A DNA stretch of 64,000 bases from Chitinophagales bacterium (GCA_947452995.1 CANGEV010000001.1:248001-312000); one strand, 5' to 3'. Shown: positions 48,401 to 53,510, counted from the first letter of the stretch. The notes: generated from the sequence alone by a model not told the origin. Translations and numbers: made by a program.

Positions 48401-51370
48401 TGCTCCAAAAGCATTTAATGTAACCGAATCTCCAACACATAAAATACTATTAGAAGGACTTACAGAAACCACCGGAATTGGAACAACTGTAACGACAACA
48501 TTCTGGGTATTACTACATTTTGTAAACGTATCTAATCCACTTACTATATATGTAGTGGTTGACACAGGACTTGCTACCACTGGATTACCGCTTGCACTAG
48601 ACAAAGTTGCGGTCGGAGACCATGTATAAACACTTGCTCCTGAGGCGAGTAATGTAGCGTTACTTCCTAAGCAGATCGTTGGTGATGCAACATTAATAAC
48701 TGGTAAAGGTTTGATATTAACGATTACTGTATCTTTGCCAATACAAGCATTTGCGTCAACAATATTAATAATATAAGAACCACTCGAGGTTGTATTAACT
48801 GGAGTAGTTAAGGAATTAGGATTTGTTAAATTAGCAGCTGGAGTCCAGACGATTCCATACGGGCTAGTTCCTGTCAAAACCTGAGCAGATAATACCAAAC
48901 TTTTATTTTGACATATTTGAGTATCCTTACCCGCGAGTACTTTGACAGGAGGGTACATTGTAAACGAGGTGCTTGCATTGGCGCTACCACACTCGTTTGC
49001 AACAGTCAAATTGATTGAATGTGTTGTGGAACCTATGAACTGTATTGGACCAGGACTAGCAGAATTAGATGTTGCAGGAACACCAACATTAAATACCCAA
49101 GAATATGAAACAGCATTTTCACCACAATTTAGAACTGTAGCATTTGGGACAATGAATTGAGATGCGCTACAAACATTAGGATTCGTAGGAAGGCTTACTT
49201 GAGGCTTATCCTTCACTGTAATTGTATCGCGTTTGACAAATGTTCCACACTTATTGGAGGCAAGTAGTAAAAGCACATATCGTCCTGGACTTACAAAATT
49301 AAATGACGGAGCGACAGAAGTGCTATCTGTGGAATTAGTAAAGCTGAAATTAGATCCAACCGCACATGGAGGGTTGCTTAAATATTGAATGCGCCATTTA
49401 TATTGAATAGGCTGACAATTGGAAGAAGGCCCTGTATTGTTTTGAATATTTACCGCCAAAGGAGCACATCCTTTTTTAATGGAAGGAATAAAAGATGGAA
49501 TTGGCTGAGGGACAACACAAATCACTCTTAAGGCTGTATCGTTTTGAAAACAGGCATTTCGCGTTATCAAACGAACAGTAAATGTACCTGGCTGATTAAA
49601 TTGACATGTAATAGCATTGGAACCTGAAATCGCTGAATAAAACCCATAAACACCACTTATCAATGATACACCCAAACTAGGACTAACATTCCAAAAAGCA
49701 TTGAAGGTGCTAGAACACACAGAGCCAAATCCTGAAGCAGAGGGTGTGATAATTTGCCCAGCTATGGTGGTACTTGTAAACGTAATTGAAGACCCCACAC
49801 AGATCAAAGTATCCGAAGCTTTGAACGCTGCCTGCGGTGCTTCATTGATATAAATAGGGGTAACAGATGACTGACTAATTCCACAAGGATTTCTTGCGAT
49901 AAGTGTTATTTTAAAAGAATTAGCAAACAAATCAGAAGTGGTACCACATGAACTTTTTAAAAAGTGATAATTGAAAAAAGTTTGCACAACACCATTCACG
50001 ATAGTTTGCGTTATAGAAAAGTTGGCTCCAGTAGGTGGTGCTGCAGGAGGAGCCCAGCTAATAGTCGGAATCCCACCTGCAATATTGCTTGATCCATCAT
50101 TCACATAAAAATCATAAACAGTACCCGGAGGATTGGTCCCCATTCCAGAAAGCGGAAAAGTGAAATAACTCGAATTTGGATAACAGCCAGAGGTGTTACC
50201 TGGATTAGCAATACCAACACTTGGATTTGAACCATTAAAAAATGTATCCTTAACTATGGTAGTACAACCTGCAGCATTAGAAGTTGTCAAGGTTACAATG
50301 AAATTACCCATAGTAGAGTAATTATGCGAAATAATATCACCATATTGAGGAACGGGATTCACAACATTAGAGTTCCCATCGCCCCAATTAATTGAAAAAT
50401 TGGAAACGCCCGCAGGTGGGGTTAAATTGTAAATATCTAGTTGGTAATTAGCAGAAGAACCAGCTTGCAAACAATTATCTTGAAGTGGCATAAGAATTGC
50501 ACTCGGTGCTTCCCAAACAGTGATTGGTGCAGTAAAAACAGATGTACAACCTGCAGCATTTGTGATCGTTAATGTAATGTTATAAGTTTGATTACCTGCC
50601 CCAGCTGCTACGCTAAAAACATGACTTGGATTGGTACTTGTTTTTGTGGGTGTTCCATCTCCAAAATTCCAACTATAAGTTAAGCCTGTACCAATAGATG
50701 TATTCGTAAAACTAACATTTGTCCCAGAGCAAATAGGACTTGCAGGAGAATATGTGAAAGACGCGGTTGGCTTATTGGAAGTAGTGACTGACACTGAAGT
50801 TGTATCAGCACAACCACTACTACTAGCTATAACTTGATACGTTGTATTGGCTGATGGACTTGCAGTGACAGACGCTGAAGAATTTGAAGACAAACCAGTC
50901 GACGGACTCCATGCATAGATAGGATTAGAAAAACCGCTTGTAACAGAAGCATTGAAATTAACAGATCCTCCAGGTAGGCACACTACTCCACTAGTTGGAT
51001 TAACCTTTACATCAAATACTTTAAAATAAATCGTAACACTTTCCGTACCATTTCCCGGTCCACAATTATCTGTAACCACAAATGAATCAATGGAATTAAA
51101 GGGCGAACCAAATGAATTATTGATATTAATATTAATAGTATTATTAGATGAAGCAGACAAAATTCCCCAATTATAATTACTATTATTAGTAGAGGCCGTT
51201 AATTGCACCGTATTATAACGACAAACTAAAAATGGATTTACACGTGTACTTACTACACTCCCTCCATTCAATGTAATGGTAAAAGGACAAGCCGCCTTCA
51301 ATTCAGAATTGAAAGCGATTATCATTTGTAAAAAACCAAAAACAAATAAAATTTTGTAAAATATCTTCAT
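30473..51370 (-). CDS. Giant (6,965-aa) SprB-like surface adhesin with hierarchical domain arrays and type B T9SS sorting domain
   Basis: A single intact frame of 20.9 kb, about 700 kDa. An exported start (FYKILFVFGFLQMIIAF) leads into about seven Ig/PKD domains (to 48947). Then come 26 Ig-like domains of about 77 residues (42950-48946; core ASGANTYTWSPSTGL), 25 PKD-like domains of about 95 residues (35798-42949; core CSG...YTW...NGCxG), five PKD domains (34526-35797; WDFGD, WDLGN, WNFGD, WHFQN, WDFGD), 12 Gly-rich domains of about 76 residues (31781-34525; GGTFSGxGV), four PKD-like domains, and a type B sorting domain (YVPDAFTPNSDDPINKVF, IYDTWGGLLF). Nearly every array domain has two Cys, so a disulfide ladder is likely. 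SprB of Flavobacterium is a comparable-size gliding adhesin; the role here is inferred from that and from the coupled PorP/SprF gene. The ATG at 51370 is preferred to a TTG one codon upstream. Confidence 0.92.
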   Translation of the reverse strand: MKIFYKILFVFGFLQMIIAFNSELKAACPFTITLNGGSVVSTRVNPFLVCRYNTVQLTASTNNSNYNWGILSASSNNTINININNSFGSPFNSIDSFVVTDNCGPGNGTESVTIYFKVFDVKVNPTSGVVCLPGGSVNFNASVTSGFSNPIYAWSPSTGLSSNSSASVTASPSANTTYQVIASSSGCADTTSVSVTTSNKPTASFTYSPASPICSGTNVSFTNTSIGTGLTYSWNFGDGTPTKTSTNPSHVFSVAAGAGNQTYNITLTITNAAGCTSVFTAPITVWEAPSAILMPLQDNCLQAGSSANYQLDIYNLTPPAGVSNFSINWGDGNSNVVNPVPQYGDIISHNYSTMGNFIVTLTTSNAAGCTTIVKDTFFNGSNPSVGIANPGNTSGCYPNSSYFTFPLSGMGTNPPGTVYDFYVNDGSSNIAGGIPTISWAPPAAPPTGANFSITQTIVNGVVQTFFNYHFLKSSCGTTSDLFANSFKITLIARNPCGISQSSVTPIYINEAPQAAFKASDTLICVGSSITFTSTTIAGQIITPSASGFGSVCSSTFNAFWNVSPSLGVSLISGVYGFYSAISGSNAITCQFNQPGTFTVRLITRNACFQNDTALRVICVVPQPIPSFIPSIKKGCAPLAVNIQNNTGPSSNCQPIQYKWRIQYLSNPPCAVGSNFSFTNSTDSTSVAPSFNFVSPGRYVLLLLASNKCGTFVKRDTITVKDKPQVSLPTNPNVCSASQFIVPNATVLNCGENAVSYSWVFNVGVPATSNSASPGPIQFIGSTTHSINLTVANECGSANASTSFTMYPPVKVLAGKDTQICQNKSLVLSAQVLTGTSPYGIVWTPAANLTNPNSLTTPVNTTSSGSYIINIVDANACIGKDTVIVNIKPLPVINVASPTICLGSNATLLASGASVYTWSPTATLSSASGNPVVASPVSTTTYIVSGLDTFTKCSNTQNVVVTVVPIPVVSVSPSNSILCVGDSVTLNAFGASSYSWSPASTISSNIGNSVVVFPTANTTYIVTGTNGATSCSDTAHAIIVVKPLPNVKVNSGSLCAGSSMSLTALGANTYTWSPFATLSSGSSPIVVATPSTTTTYIVTGTDLNQCQDTAHAVIVVNPLPTLFSGNANFCYGSNVTLNASGANVYSWSPSTGLNTSVGASVIASPSVTTTYTLNGMNTATGCSATQNVVVSVNPLPTVNITPSPANGNICIGASATLTASGANSYVWSPNSALSSTTNATVTANPTLTTSYVVVGTNSNGCVGRDTQVVTVSPLPVLIPIGATICNGSSGTISVTGANTYIWTAAPSITGPLNSNNAIVNSTVTTSYTVTGTNTGTGCTNTASVVATVVPLPSVTISGNNTICLGDSTTLTASGANTYTWTAANGLAASTGSIVVAKPTVTTTYTVTGTNTSTGCSKTATYIVTVNTLPVFNVPPISICKGNSGTLTASSSTLTYAWTPTTGLSASTGTSVTASPSVTTTYQVTGTNATTSCNATQSVVVTVNALPTIVSNNPTICAGGSTTLTVTGANTYVWSPSTGLVTTTGSSISANPSTTTSYIVTGTDANGCINKDTSVLTVNPLPTISILGSTAICAGDSTLLTASGANTYIWSPATGLSGTTSAAIYAHPTTTTIYTVVGTNTVTGCSKSQTITVTVNPLPVVSSSAQTTCLGTAATLSATPSTGMTYTWSPSTGLTQNTGASVNANPSTTTTYTVVGVNANGCKGSTNVVLTVLPLPTVSVNNLSICQNASGVLTATGANTYTWSPSTGLSATTGNTVTANPTTTTSYNVTGTSAAGCTATATANVTVLPLPNVTVNNATICPGATATLTASGANTYTWTPATNLNTTTGATVLATPTITSTYTVLGTASNGCSKSTNAIVTMNVFPVFTVPNASYCNGSATYATLTASVATGVTYNWSPTSTLTASSGTSVQAFPSATTTYTVVGTNANGCSSTQTAVVTLNTPPNVTVNSGSFCAGGNINLIASGATNYSWTPTSNLSPSTGNNVTASPATSTTYLVTGTDANGCSDTAYANVIVNAPPTINANNASICPGGSVSITASGANSYAWTPSTGLNVTNAATVIASPSITTVYTITGTSAQGCIATKQITVTVNTNPSFTVNNASYCSGSTNYPTLTASVSANMSYVWSPAAGLNQTNGVSVLANPSITTTYTVVGTNLTTNCSSSVNAIVTVNTPPTVTVNSGSICAGSSLMLNASGANTYVWTPSTGLNSTINASVNANPTVTTTYIVTGTNTSTGCTDTALAVVTVNAIPNVIANGISVCPGTSATLTASGANSYSWTPNTGLNTSNGATVVATPTIATTYTVTGTSINGCSKSDTAVVSFKPVPVFTVNNASYCNGSSTAAILTPSPTTNLTFTWSPSTGLNQTTSFPVQASPSTTTTYSIQGTNTSTGCSSTATAIVTVNPAPVIVVNSPQICIGSSATLSASGANTYTWTPTTGLSPISGATVNANPTATTTYIVTGTNSATNCSASATSIVTVNPLPTITITPSTATICAGGSVGLTASGANTYTWSPTAGLNTTTSNVVSASPITNTNYTVIGLNTSTNCSKTATVSVMVNPLPVVSAGPDLLICNSLINYTILGATPSGGSWSGTGAAGTVNGAGVFTPSGIGTSTLVYSYTNPTTLCTGYDTMQITTVPLTIPNAGADFTICANGASVNLSPVSPLTGTWSGMGVISNIFNPLNTPGVGNCNIVYSIGTLNCVATDTIVAHVIAPPSVQATHAIICQGSSASINASGATSYLWSPSTGLSNISIANPVVSPNATTTYTVVGTAVTGCTNSDTAVVVVKPLPVITNTVLTQNACSGVATTPVSLLSNPSGATYTWNVISSGSVTNIIPTSGTGNLPIFTFNNLTNHVDSVVISIIPSLNGCSGPPKNYVYYVNPLPVISVTPSQKVCSGANTISYTATSNLPSPIVTSYSWVATGSSISLSGYVPNNNTATIPSQSIVNTSNVLQNVQYVITPSANGCLGTPITHTLYVEPTPNVIVSPTSQVICSNTSSNTISFNSNVTGVTYAWNLNLAAGISNSGVVMSGAAIIPPQLFVNSSNSPKNATYTTIASLNDNGLICSGPPSTSIVQVNPIPTITASALADTICNGMTSSVYLYSTVSPTIYAWTCVTSGAVTGYSNSSGSTIAQSLTNASNLLQYVTYNVTSNATFNGVTCPGNNLSIDLYVVPSPIVNFSLANDSLCSGMQSNAVSLSSTTPDSLFTWTASSIGVSGYSVSGTSVIPAQTLINTSATVNNVVYTAYAHVLGCTGPAKTYILNVKPIPQITNASASQSLCSGSSTNAINLTAIPASSTVSWTLTSANGLAYTPASGVGIIPAQVLVNPGNTIATVSQTAIPSYLGCVGSPMVFTQIVNPIPVITLPADQTICSNTASQQVNFVSNLASGTTYSWTAVPSAASVSGFTASGTSAFIPVQTLVNNSSIQQSVTYTITPTANACVGSSVTYTIYVNPAPNILFSLPNQVICSGTATNLVNITSTSSPVNFTWNISYPASISGLGLVTTGNASIPSQTFTNNTNAPVVLNFNVGAALAGSVTCPGSTANYSVTVNPPISITATPLATTICSGANTSIQLNSNVTGTTYTWTVNSPSGVTGASASGGSLINQTLVNTTNTPQVVTYTIVGHTLSNGISCNSAPITQNIQIAPAPVTNFSLANQSICSGSPSQTVNLTSTTANVSFAWTCTPPAGINGAVLSGTGTIGAQILINNNTSTTNVNYVATASVLACTGPTATYTIAVKPLPQITNAILKQTICSGASSSVVNFTSTPSATSYTWNLLSAGAIGGAAASGTGSLPAMTLSNTTNHLDSVVFEITPSLNGCDGPKKLYAIKVTPLPNITLPLDTTICSGTSFAALPISTTIAGTTYSWNASSVSVGISGYTTLGTSNPIPSMLLNNTLANAGVLTYSVTPSYLGCVGIIVPINITVNPSPVVSFSIPTQTICSGSSSASVSVSSSTPNTQFNWTVSVPVGIQSTGLVLSGVGNTIPSQVFVNNTTSPKTITYSVIASTANGTSCNGTSYTATVIVNPIPTLTITPASATICSGTSAVINISSNLSNTSYTFTAIGSAGISGYSNGNGAVISQVLTNTTATMQYVDYTITPTVVLSGFSCVGSPVTQRIYIQPSPIVTFSIPNQTICSQQTSSLVTLNSTTAGVTYAWTATVPFGINGAIGAGTNTISAQTLTNNSLTPLTITYQANASIGACTGNNATYTITVNPIPVVSLLSTHDSICSGTNSTPVNWISIPSGSTFSWSISTINTVSGATNSGVGNLLAMTLLNNTVKNGTYYLDSVVYAVNATLNGCPSLSPAFYTIYVKPLPVLTISGSQTICSDSLASALSVSANPTIGTSFNWQSSVLQNSLSNYTVSSTNSTIASQSIHNNGVIADTLIYTVTGTLNGCAGIPLQTAIYVNPAPQIQFSNNDTFICSGAPSPSVLISSASPNVSFSWNAIVPSGISAAGLVLSGTNVIPSQTFINNSTVPLTVNYVTQVQTTVGATCPGAVDTFKITINPNPVLSGIISADTICYNTNCNIQLSSNIPGTIYTWTANPGLNISGQTSGVGALINQQLLNSSVNYDTVSYSVIPTFTMGGKTCPGFPFRYLITVAPSPIVSFTPSKQWICSDDTTQAIILSSTTPNCIFAWNAQNIPAGLSGVSSNGINTIPAMHLINTTKNLLSVQLEAYANLNGCIGPNFYDSIYIKPLPSITTTPLVQVNCSAVPTALVNFASNPVGSTYTWNLSSHYQGSSSNMLLNGVGNLPSMSIVNNTTAHDSLYYLITPSLNGCIGFVDSFLFDIKPLPVISLLAMQTICSATATVQDSFVSSLANTTYQWTGNVLHNSLTGYLLSGATDTIPSHVISNPTALVDTVVYSIIPNAELCQGPVQTLMIAVNPSPITNFDLTHQYICNNSLNSAIHLSSTTPNVSYTWSMIAYDSIIIGSFPITGNSDSIPVASANFINTDTIPHDIVFNAFATTNGAANCNGPVNTTIITVNPTPDVIPVYTDTTICSNATTAISLTTTVPNTYYSWTVLAPAVVSGASNGTGSSITQQLTNASAVIQTLQYTITPHFSNGGIVCDGAPVLVNINVQPIATLTFSLPDTNLCSNQAFNAVALLSTTPGATFTWIAAGNGANVPVAIGNTDTIPSQAIVNPTNFPVIVNFNVTPFAGVCPGVFSTYNVTVQPLPKPFISVNFLNCVNSLVTFTNGAINGNTYVWDFGDQSAVSTAFAPTHFYSKQDSFNVKFVVTSLFGCKDSSITKLLVVDSPSTKLHIVGDSSCGPALISFQNLTDTSAYYTTNFMWDLGNGSFPTNSPIQPLAQSYNVGFHGDTSYYITLTATNFCGSRVAYDTLTILDRPHVNFVIAPNLGCSPLNTQFINNSLGTNNAYTWNFGDGTTSNVATPSLHTYSTINKADTFYVTLFASNKCGTDNKMDSLVVLPNQVHALANVNLMNACAPALLTYVGASQGATSWYWHFQNGNVAPVKNYSQIISTPGVYVDTFYATDGCGNDTAYVTYNIHPRPLVSFNVISSPACLGNPITFTNTSSATNAAGTAVGISALSWDFGDGTSSNFASVNHTYTSASSYNVQLIATSAITGCIDSITIPVTVNATPVVSINAIPSRICVNGTNIPLVGNPGGGTFTGQGVVGNNFIPSTAGNGGPYIITYTYTSPSGCTNTATTSISVDPLPALAINPIPSQVCINGGLVPLTASPSGGTFSGLGVIGNNFDPAIAGVGGPYTITYTYTSTTALGACTNTTSVQINVVNKPTVTIAAIPATICVAATPLSLSGSPVGGLFSGTGIVANTFNPAFAGVGPHTFTYTYTDPNGCTNSISKSITVQPTPIVTMNPILGPYCYSAPAVPLTAIPSGGSFTGTGVVGNTFVPATAGVGGPYTIYYTYTNAFGCSVTVSDTVSVYQTPAVSLVIPPTAICINASPITLGGNPFGGVFSGVGVVTNTFNPSIAGAGNTVITYSYTDLHGCVNTDNATIVVNPLPVLSFVNVPNSICTNANPIPLNANPTGGIFSGTGVVNNTFDPSGLAIGNYTITYAYTDANGCSNTINKTITINPLPIVTFNPLVSSYCVNAANVALTANPSGGVFTGNGVQGNNFVPAIAGVGGPYTITYTYTNPLTGCAAFDTQQIIIDTIPVVNILPTPSPLCLNHPAVTLVGTPVGGVFNGVGMVGNQFSPNLAGVGTHIITYTTTGANGCTNYVQTNMVVNAIPVINFTNPPATICINANSIALVATPAGGVFTGNGVTGATFNPATAGVGVHTITYTYSDPNGCTSFVSKTISVLSVPVITINTLPDTVCFNGGIVNLFGNPVGGTFSGIGVVGGNTFNPVIAGIGGPYVLTYSLTQVNGCTSIAHDTIYVDTLSNITINPIPTTICQNGAPLILSGVPAGGTFTGNGVVGNLFYPNIAGPGVQTITYTIPAPNPNSCSNNISISINVIPAANVQIYPPASVNLCANANSLLLTATPAGGVFSGTGTGVIGNSFNPQTAGVGSDTMFYHYANANGCISVDSLILFVRAAPINNVSLSPLNGCAPLNISTTNSSLNVNSYLWDFGDATQSVFSTPSHVYTNSGVYQITYTSTNFYGCQATTNFSVTVLPSPTAGFNLSLPFACTAPPVTITSTNTSSGANTYNWTWNNNTQQSSIPNPVFTFNATGTYPIQLIAANGFGCADTFVKNFVVSPQPVADFFVMPLTGCAPLNATLQSTSTDAIQYYWYVNNQLVGNAASNPYTFLLPGVYDVALTVTGPNRACPDSSFKNTYITVYSHPTAMFTYSNVNSAAPNTQVDFFNQSMGANTYQWIFDDGETSTDTNPTHYFHTIGYHKVLLVAMNGDGCTDTFAVNVFTSFDKGLYVPDAFTPNSDDPINKVFLPVGTGLSEYHIWIYDTWGGLLFESTSLDKNGSPNEAWNGNVLNGDKIVPQDVYTWYIEAKFEDGTPWKGNDIYNKRPRQIGTITILR
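31781..34525 (-). repeat. Array 3: 12 tandem Gly-rich domains (about 76 aa each)
   Basis: Twelve units of 75-79 residues, 2745 bases in total. Each has a Cys near the start (ICVNG, VCINGG, ICINA), the core P-x-G-G-x-F-[STN]-G-x-G-[VI], N-x-F-x-P, ITYTYT and a second Cys in NGCTN. They end in NPLP-like linkers. I see no clear higher-order period. Two similar units also occur inside array 1 (GATPSGGSWSGTGAAG; VSPLTGTWSGMGV, around 43200-43630), linking the two families. Confidence 0.9.
35798..42949 (-). repeat. Array 2: 25 PKD-like domains as five copies of a five-domain cassette
   Basis: Boundaries were set at each NP[IL]P-type linker. Cassettes on the minus strand run 42949-41519 (477 aa), 41518-40097 (474), 40096-38675 (474), 38674-37232 (481) and 37231-35798 (478). 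In each, A starts ITN/SI/VV and has LNGC or LGC with DSVV-like text. B has IPSQ and NGC/GCVG. C has a longer insert before its second Cys (NDNGLICSG, GSVTCPG, NGTSCNG, VGATCPG, NGAANCNG). D has FNGVTCPG, SNGISC, LSGFSC, MGGKTC, SNGGIVC. E starts V[NTS]F[ST] or LTFS and ends [AL]xxCxG. The period is about 1.43 kb. Confidence 0.85.
42950..48946 (-). repeat. Array 1: 26 Ig-like domains of about 77 aa
   Basis: The units run VKVLAGKDTQIC at the start to KPLP at the end, 1999 residues in total. Twenty-four follow the plan x-V-x-x-x-IC-x-G-x-S-x-x-L-x-A-S-G-A-N-x-Y-x-W-[ST]-P-x-[ST]-G-L...TTTY-x-V-x-G-T...GC...V-T-V-N-P-L-P. Two near the C-terminal end are of the Gly-rich type found in array 3. Repeats 8-22 (counted from the N-terminus) form a higher-order array, given separately. 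Confidence 0.9.
43871..47317 (-). repeat. Five tandem copies of a three-domain cassette within array 1
   Basis: Fifteen consecutive domains fall into five triplets of 687, 687, 687, 693 and 693 bases, starting at 47317, 46630, 45943, 45256 and 44563. Within each triplet, domain 1 tends to end with GCSK[ST] (four of five). Domain 2 lacks the SGANTY core and has a longer variant (SSSTLTYAW, TPSTGMTYTW, SVATGVTYNW, SVSANMSYVW, SPTTNLTFTW). Domain 3 returns to the standard core. Copies 3-5 also share first-strand text, for example FTVxNASYC in domain 2. Confidence 0.83.
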
Positions 51371-51399
51371 CAAGAAAATTTTGACCTAAAAAATAGACA

Positions 51400-51431
51400 T
51401 AAATATACAAAAAATGTTAACAACCTGCAAA
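51400..51431 (-). promoter_or_regulatory. Candidate promoter of the giant-protein operon
   Basis: On the minus strand TTTG (51431-51428), 20 bases, then TATATTTA (51407-51400) fits the Bacteroidota promoter with one mismatch in the -7 box. The ATG follows 29 bases later. The rest of the gap up to 51545 is AT-rich. It holds a duplicated decamer (attgcaagta twice near 51452-51471) but nothing else I can name. Confidence 0.4.
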
Positions 51432-51545
51432 CAGAAAACAGCAATCTGATTGCAAGTAATTGCAAGTAAAAAGGAGTGGAAAACATGCCATTAAAACAAA
51501 TCAAGGCAACTTTCAAAACTCCCTTCCGTCTCACCGACCACCAAT

Positions 51546-51580
51546 AAAAAAATCCCCTTCATATCACTATGAAAGGGATT
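51546..51580 (-). terminator. Terminator of the type A cargo gene 51605-52861
   Basis: Read on the minus strand, aatccc-t-ttcata pairs with tatgaa-g-gggatt around a four-base loop, with one internal mismatch, and runs into a seven-T tract (A residues 51546-51552 on the plus strand). It starts 24 bases after the stop codon. Confidence 0.85.
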
Positions 51581-51604
51581 CTTACCAAACCGAAATTAAT
51601 CAAA

Positions 51605-52861
51605 CTATTCCTTTACCAAACGCTGTGTCGCGTTATTATATTTTACAAAGTAGATTCCACTGTTCCAAGCAGCACAATCAATCACCACATTCAACTCGCC
51701 GTGCATTACCGCATGGTACTGAACACGTCCTAAAGCATCTATCACGTATACATCGCCCATAAGACCTTTCTCCGCACTTACTTTAAACTGATCATTTGCT
51801 AAAGTTGGCATCACTTGCATCGCATTCGCTGAAGCAATTTCAGAAACACCTGTCGAACCACTTCCGCCTCCGTTACCACCGTTTCCTCCGTTACCACCTA
51901 ATGTTACGTTGAAAGATAAAAAGCTCAACAAATCATTATCAGAAGCCACGTTCACTAAATCAACACCAGCCAAATTCGAAGGTACTGTAGCAGTATTAAA
52001 TTTACCATAATCAAATGCCGCTAATAAATCCGGATTGAAACCTTGCATGAAATTCGAACTAGGATCAGGACTTAAATTCGCATCCAAAACATGACTGTTT
52101 GCAAAAACGGTATTATAAGTATACGCTTTATCCAAATCACTCATACACGCAAAACCAATCTGCATCTGCGCTGGGAAATCAGCACGATTCTCACGATGGA
52201 TCACATTCCAAGTACCTCCCGGCACGCGACTCATCAAAATAACCGCATTGCCAATACGTGCAATACGCAATTCTAAAGTAGTACCAGCGCCTAGTGTCTG
52301 ACACATATTACTTACCCCATTCACGGTATTGTTCACCATGATGTGCGTTCCAGCACCTGGGTTACAAGGACCAAAATTATCACCATATCCAGCCATGATG
52401 CTGATATAGTTTTCATGACCAGCACTCCATCCACTCGCTCCGTTAGTAAAGCTCTTTGGCATACGCAACATCAAACCACCTAAAGAATAATGCGAATTAG
52501 CATTGATTCCTGATGTACCGTTGGCGCCGCTGAACGTTACAAGCGTAGTGAAAACAAAATCTCCTGTTACTTGCTGAAAATAGAAAGGTGCCATATAATC
52601 GTTATACCACATTGAAGTACTTGGCTTCAAGGCCAATTTACCTGCAACAGTCGTATTCGCATCGGCCAATTTCAAATGACTAACACCCCATCCCTCGACA
52701 TTCCCAATTTCTTTCCAATTGTTAGAAATAGTAGAGCCTGTTCCAAACTCATCGTCGATACTCTGACCAACAGCGATCGGACCAGCACTCATCATGCCTG
52801 CAATTAATAAAGGAGTAACAACTTTCGAAGTTGAAGCTAAAAAGGTAGATAATGTTTTCAT
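51605..52861 (-). CDS. Secreted concanavalin-like (DUF1349-type) protein with type A T9SS sorting domain
   Basis: A 418-residue exported protein. The ATG at 52861 starts a signal region (STSKVVTPLLIAGMMSAGPIAVG); the longer frame adds no signal. The body DDEFGTGSTISNNWKEI, LALKPSTSMWYNDYMAPFYFQQVTGDFVFTTLV, LGGLMLRMP, NYISIMAGYG, LELRIARIGNAVILMSR and MQIGFACMSD resembles laminin-G/concanavalin-like lectin folds of the DUF1349 sort, which bind or act on carbohydrates. A Gly/Asn linker (GGNGGNGGNGGG) leads to a type A sorting domain (VMPTLANDQFKV, VYVIDALGRVQYH, WNSGIYFVKY). It stands alone with its own terminator. Substrate unknown. Confidence 0.8.
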   Translation of the reverse strand: MKTLSTFLASTSKVVTPLLIAGMMSAGPIAVGQSIDDEFGTGSTISNNWKEIGNVEGWGVSHLKLADANTTVAGKLALKPSTSMWYNDYMAPFYFQQVTGDFVFTTLVTFSGANGTSGINANSHYSLGGLMLRMPKSFTNGASGWSAGHENYISIMAGYGDNFGPCNPGAGTHIMVNNTVNGVSNMCQTLGAGTTLELRIARIGNAVILMSRVPGGTWNVIHRENRADFPAQMQIGFACMSDLDKAYTYNTVFANSHVLDANLSPDPSSNFMQGFNPDLLAAFDYGKFNTATVPSNLAGVDLVNVASDNDLLSFLSFNVTLGGNGGNGGNGGGSGSTGVSEIASANAMQVMPTLANDQFKVSAEKGLMGDVYVIDALGRVQYHAVMHGELNVVIDCAAWNSGIYFVKYNNATQRLVKE

Positions 52862-52954
52862 GATGGTTTGGTTTTGATTGTTATCGATTGTGATACAAAC
52901 ATAGCCCATCGCAAGGCCCCAAACTATCCGTATAAACGTGTAAAATGATGCGTA

Positions 52955-53488
52955 CTATTCTCTATATAGGTCTACGAGTCCTTCAGGAAGGACTACCGTA
53001 ATTCTACGTAGTTTATCGTCCACATCCGGAACGGTATCTGGGTGAATCGGCAATAAAACGCCCTTCACTTCACCCGAGTTAAATTCTATCAAATCCTGTC
53101 CTGGTAAGGCTTTCACGTCGCTCACCTTACCATGCACAAAGCCATTTTCTTCCACTACGGCATACCCTACCCACTTAGGCGCCAAGGCCTCTTCGTCTAT
53201 CTCTACGCAAGCACTACTTACAAATACTTTTAACCCTTGTTTCTGGCGTGCTTCCTCTCGCGTGGCAATCTCCTCCAAACTCACCAAAACCTCGTCCTCA
53301 CGGGTATCGCGCCACTCTTTCACAAAAAATGGTAATGCGCCCTGTTCCTCCTTTCCTATCATAAGGGAGGTAATCGCCTTCTTTTTATAAAGGACGCCGT
53401 CGTTGAGGTGTACGTAAAACGAACCACTCAATTTGTGGGCGCCTCCCACCTTTCCAACTTCGATATACGTTATTTTTTTGGCAGCCAT
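52955..53488 (-). CDS. rimM: 16S rRNA processing protein RimM
   Basis: A 177-residue 30S assembly factor that works with ribosomal protein S19 on the head of the small subunit. The N-terminal RimM domain has YIEVGKVGGAHKLSGSFYVHL and VLVSLEEIATREEARQKQG. The C-terminal PRC-barrel part has WVGYAVVEENGFVHGKVSDV, DLIEFNSGEVKGVLLPIHPD and RITVVLPEGLVDLY. Spacing to rpsP is 72 bases and includes a terminator-like hairpin, so expression may be partly uncoupled from S16. Confidence 0.94.
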   Translation of the reverse strand: MAAKKITYIEVGKVGGAHKLSGSFYVHLNDGVLYKKKAITSLMIGKEEQGALPFFVKEWRDTREDEVLVSLEEIATREEARQKQGLKVFVSSACVEIDEEALAPKWVGYAVVEENGFVHGKVSDVKALPGQDLIEFNSGEVKGVLLPIHPDTVPDVDDKLRRITVVLPEGLVDLYRE

Positions 53489-53510
53489 ATCCGTGCTATT
53501 TATTTAATAG

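Noticed and set aside
32550-49160. Many open frames of 60-105 codons on the plus strand opposite the giant gene
   Set aside because: They recur at the repeat period of the arrays, reflect the Thr/Ser/Asn-rich codons of the coding strand, and have no start signals or family motifs.
30473-51370. Giant open frame as an assembly artefact
   Set aside because: The frame stays open over 20.9 kb with a signal peptide, a complete sorting domain and diverged repeat copies. A collapsed or chimeric repeat would be expected to break it, although exact copy number should be confirmed with long reads.
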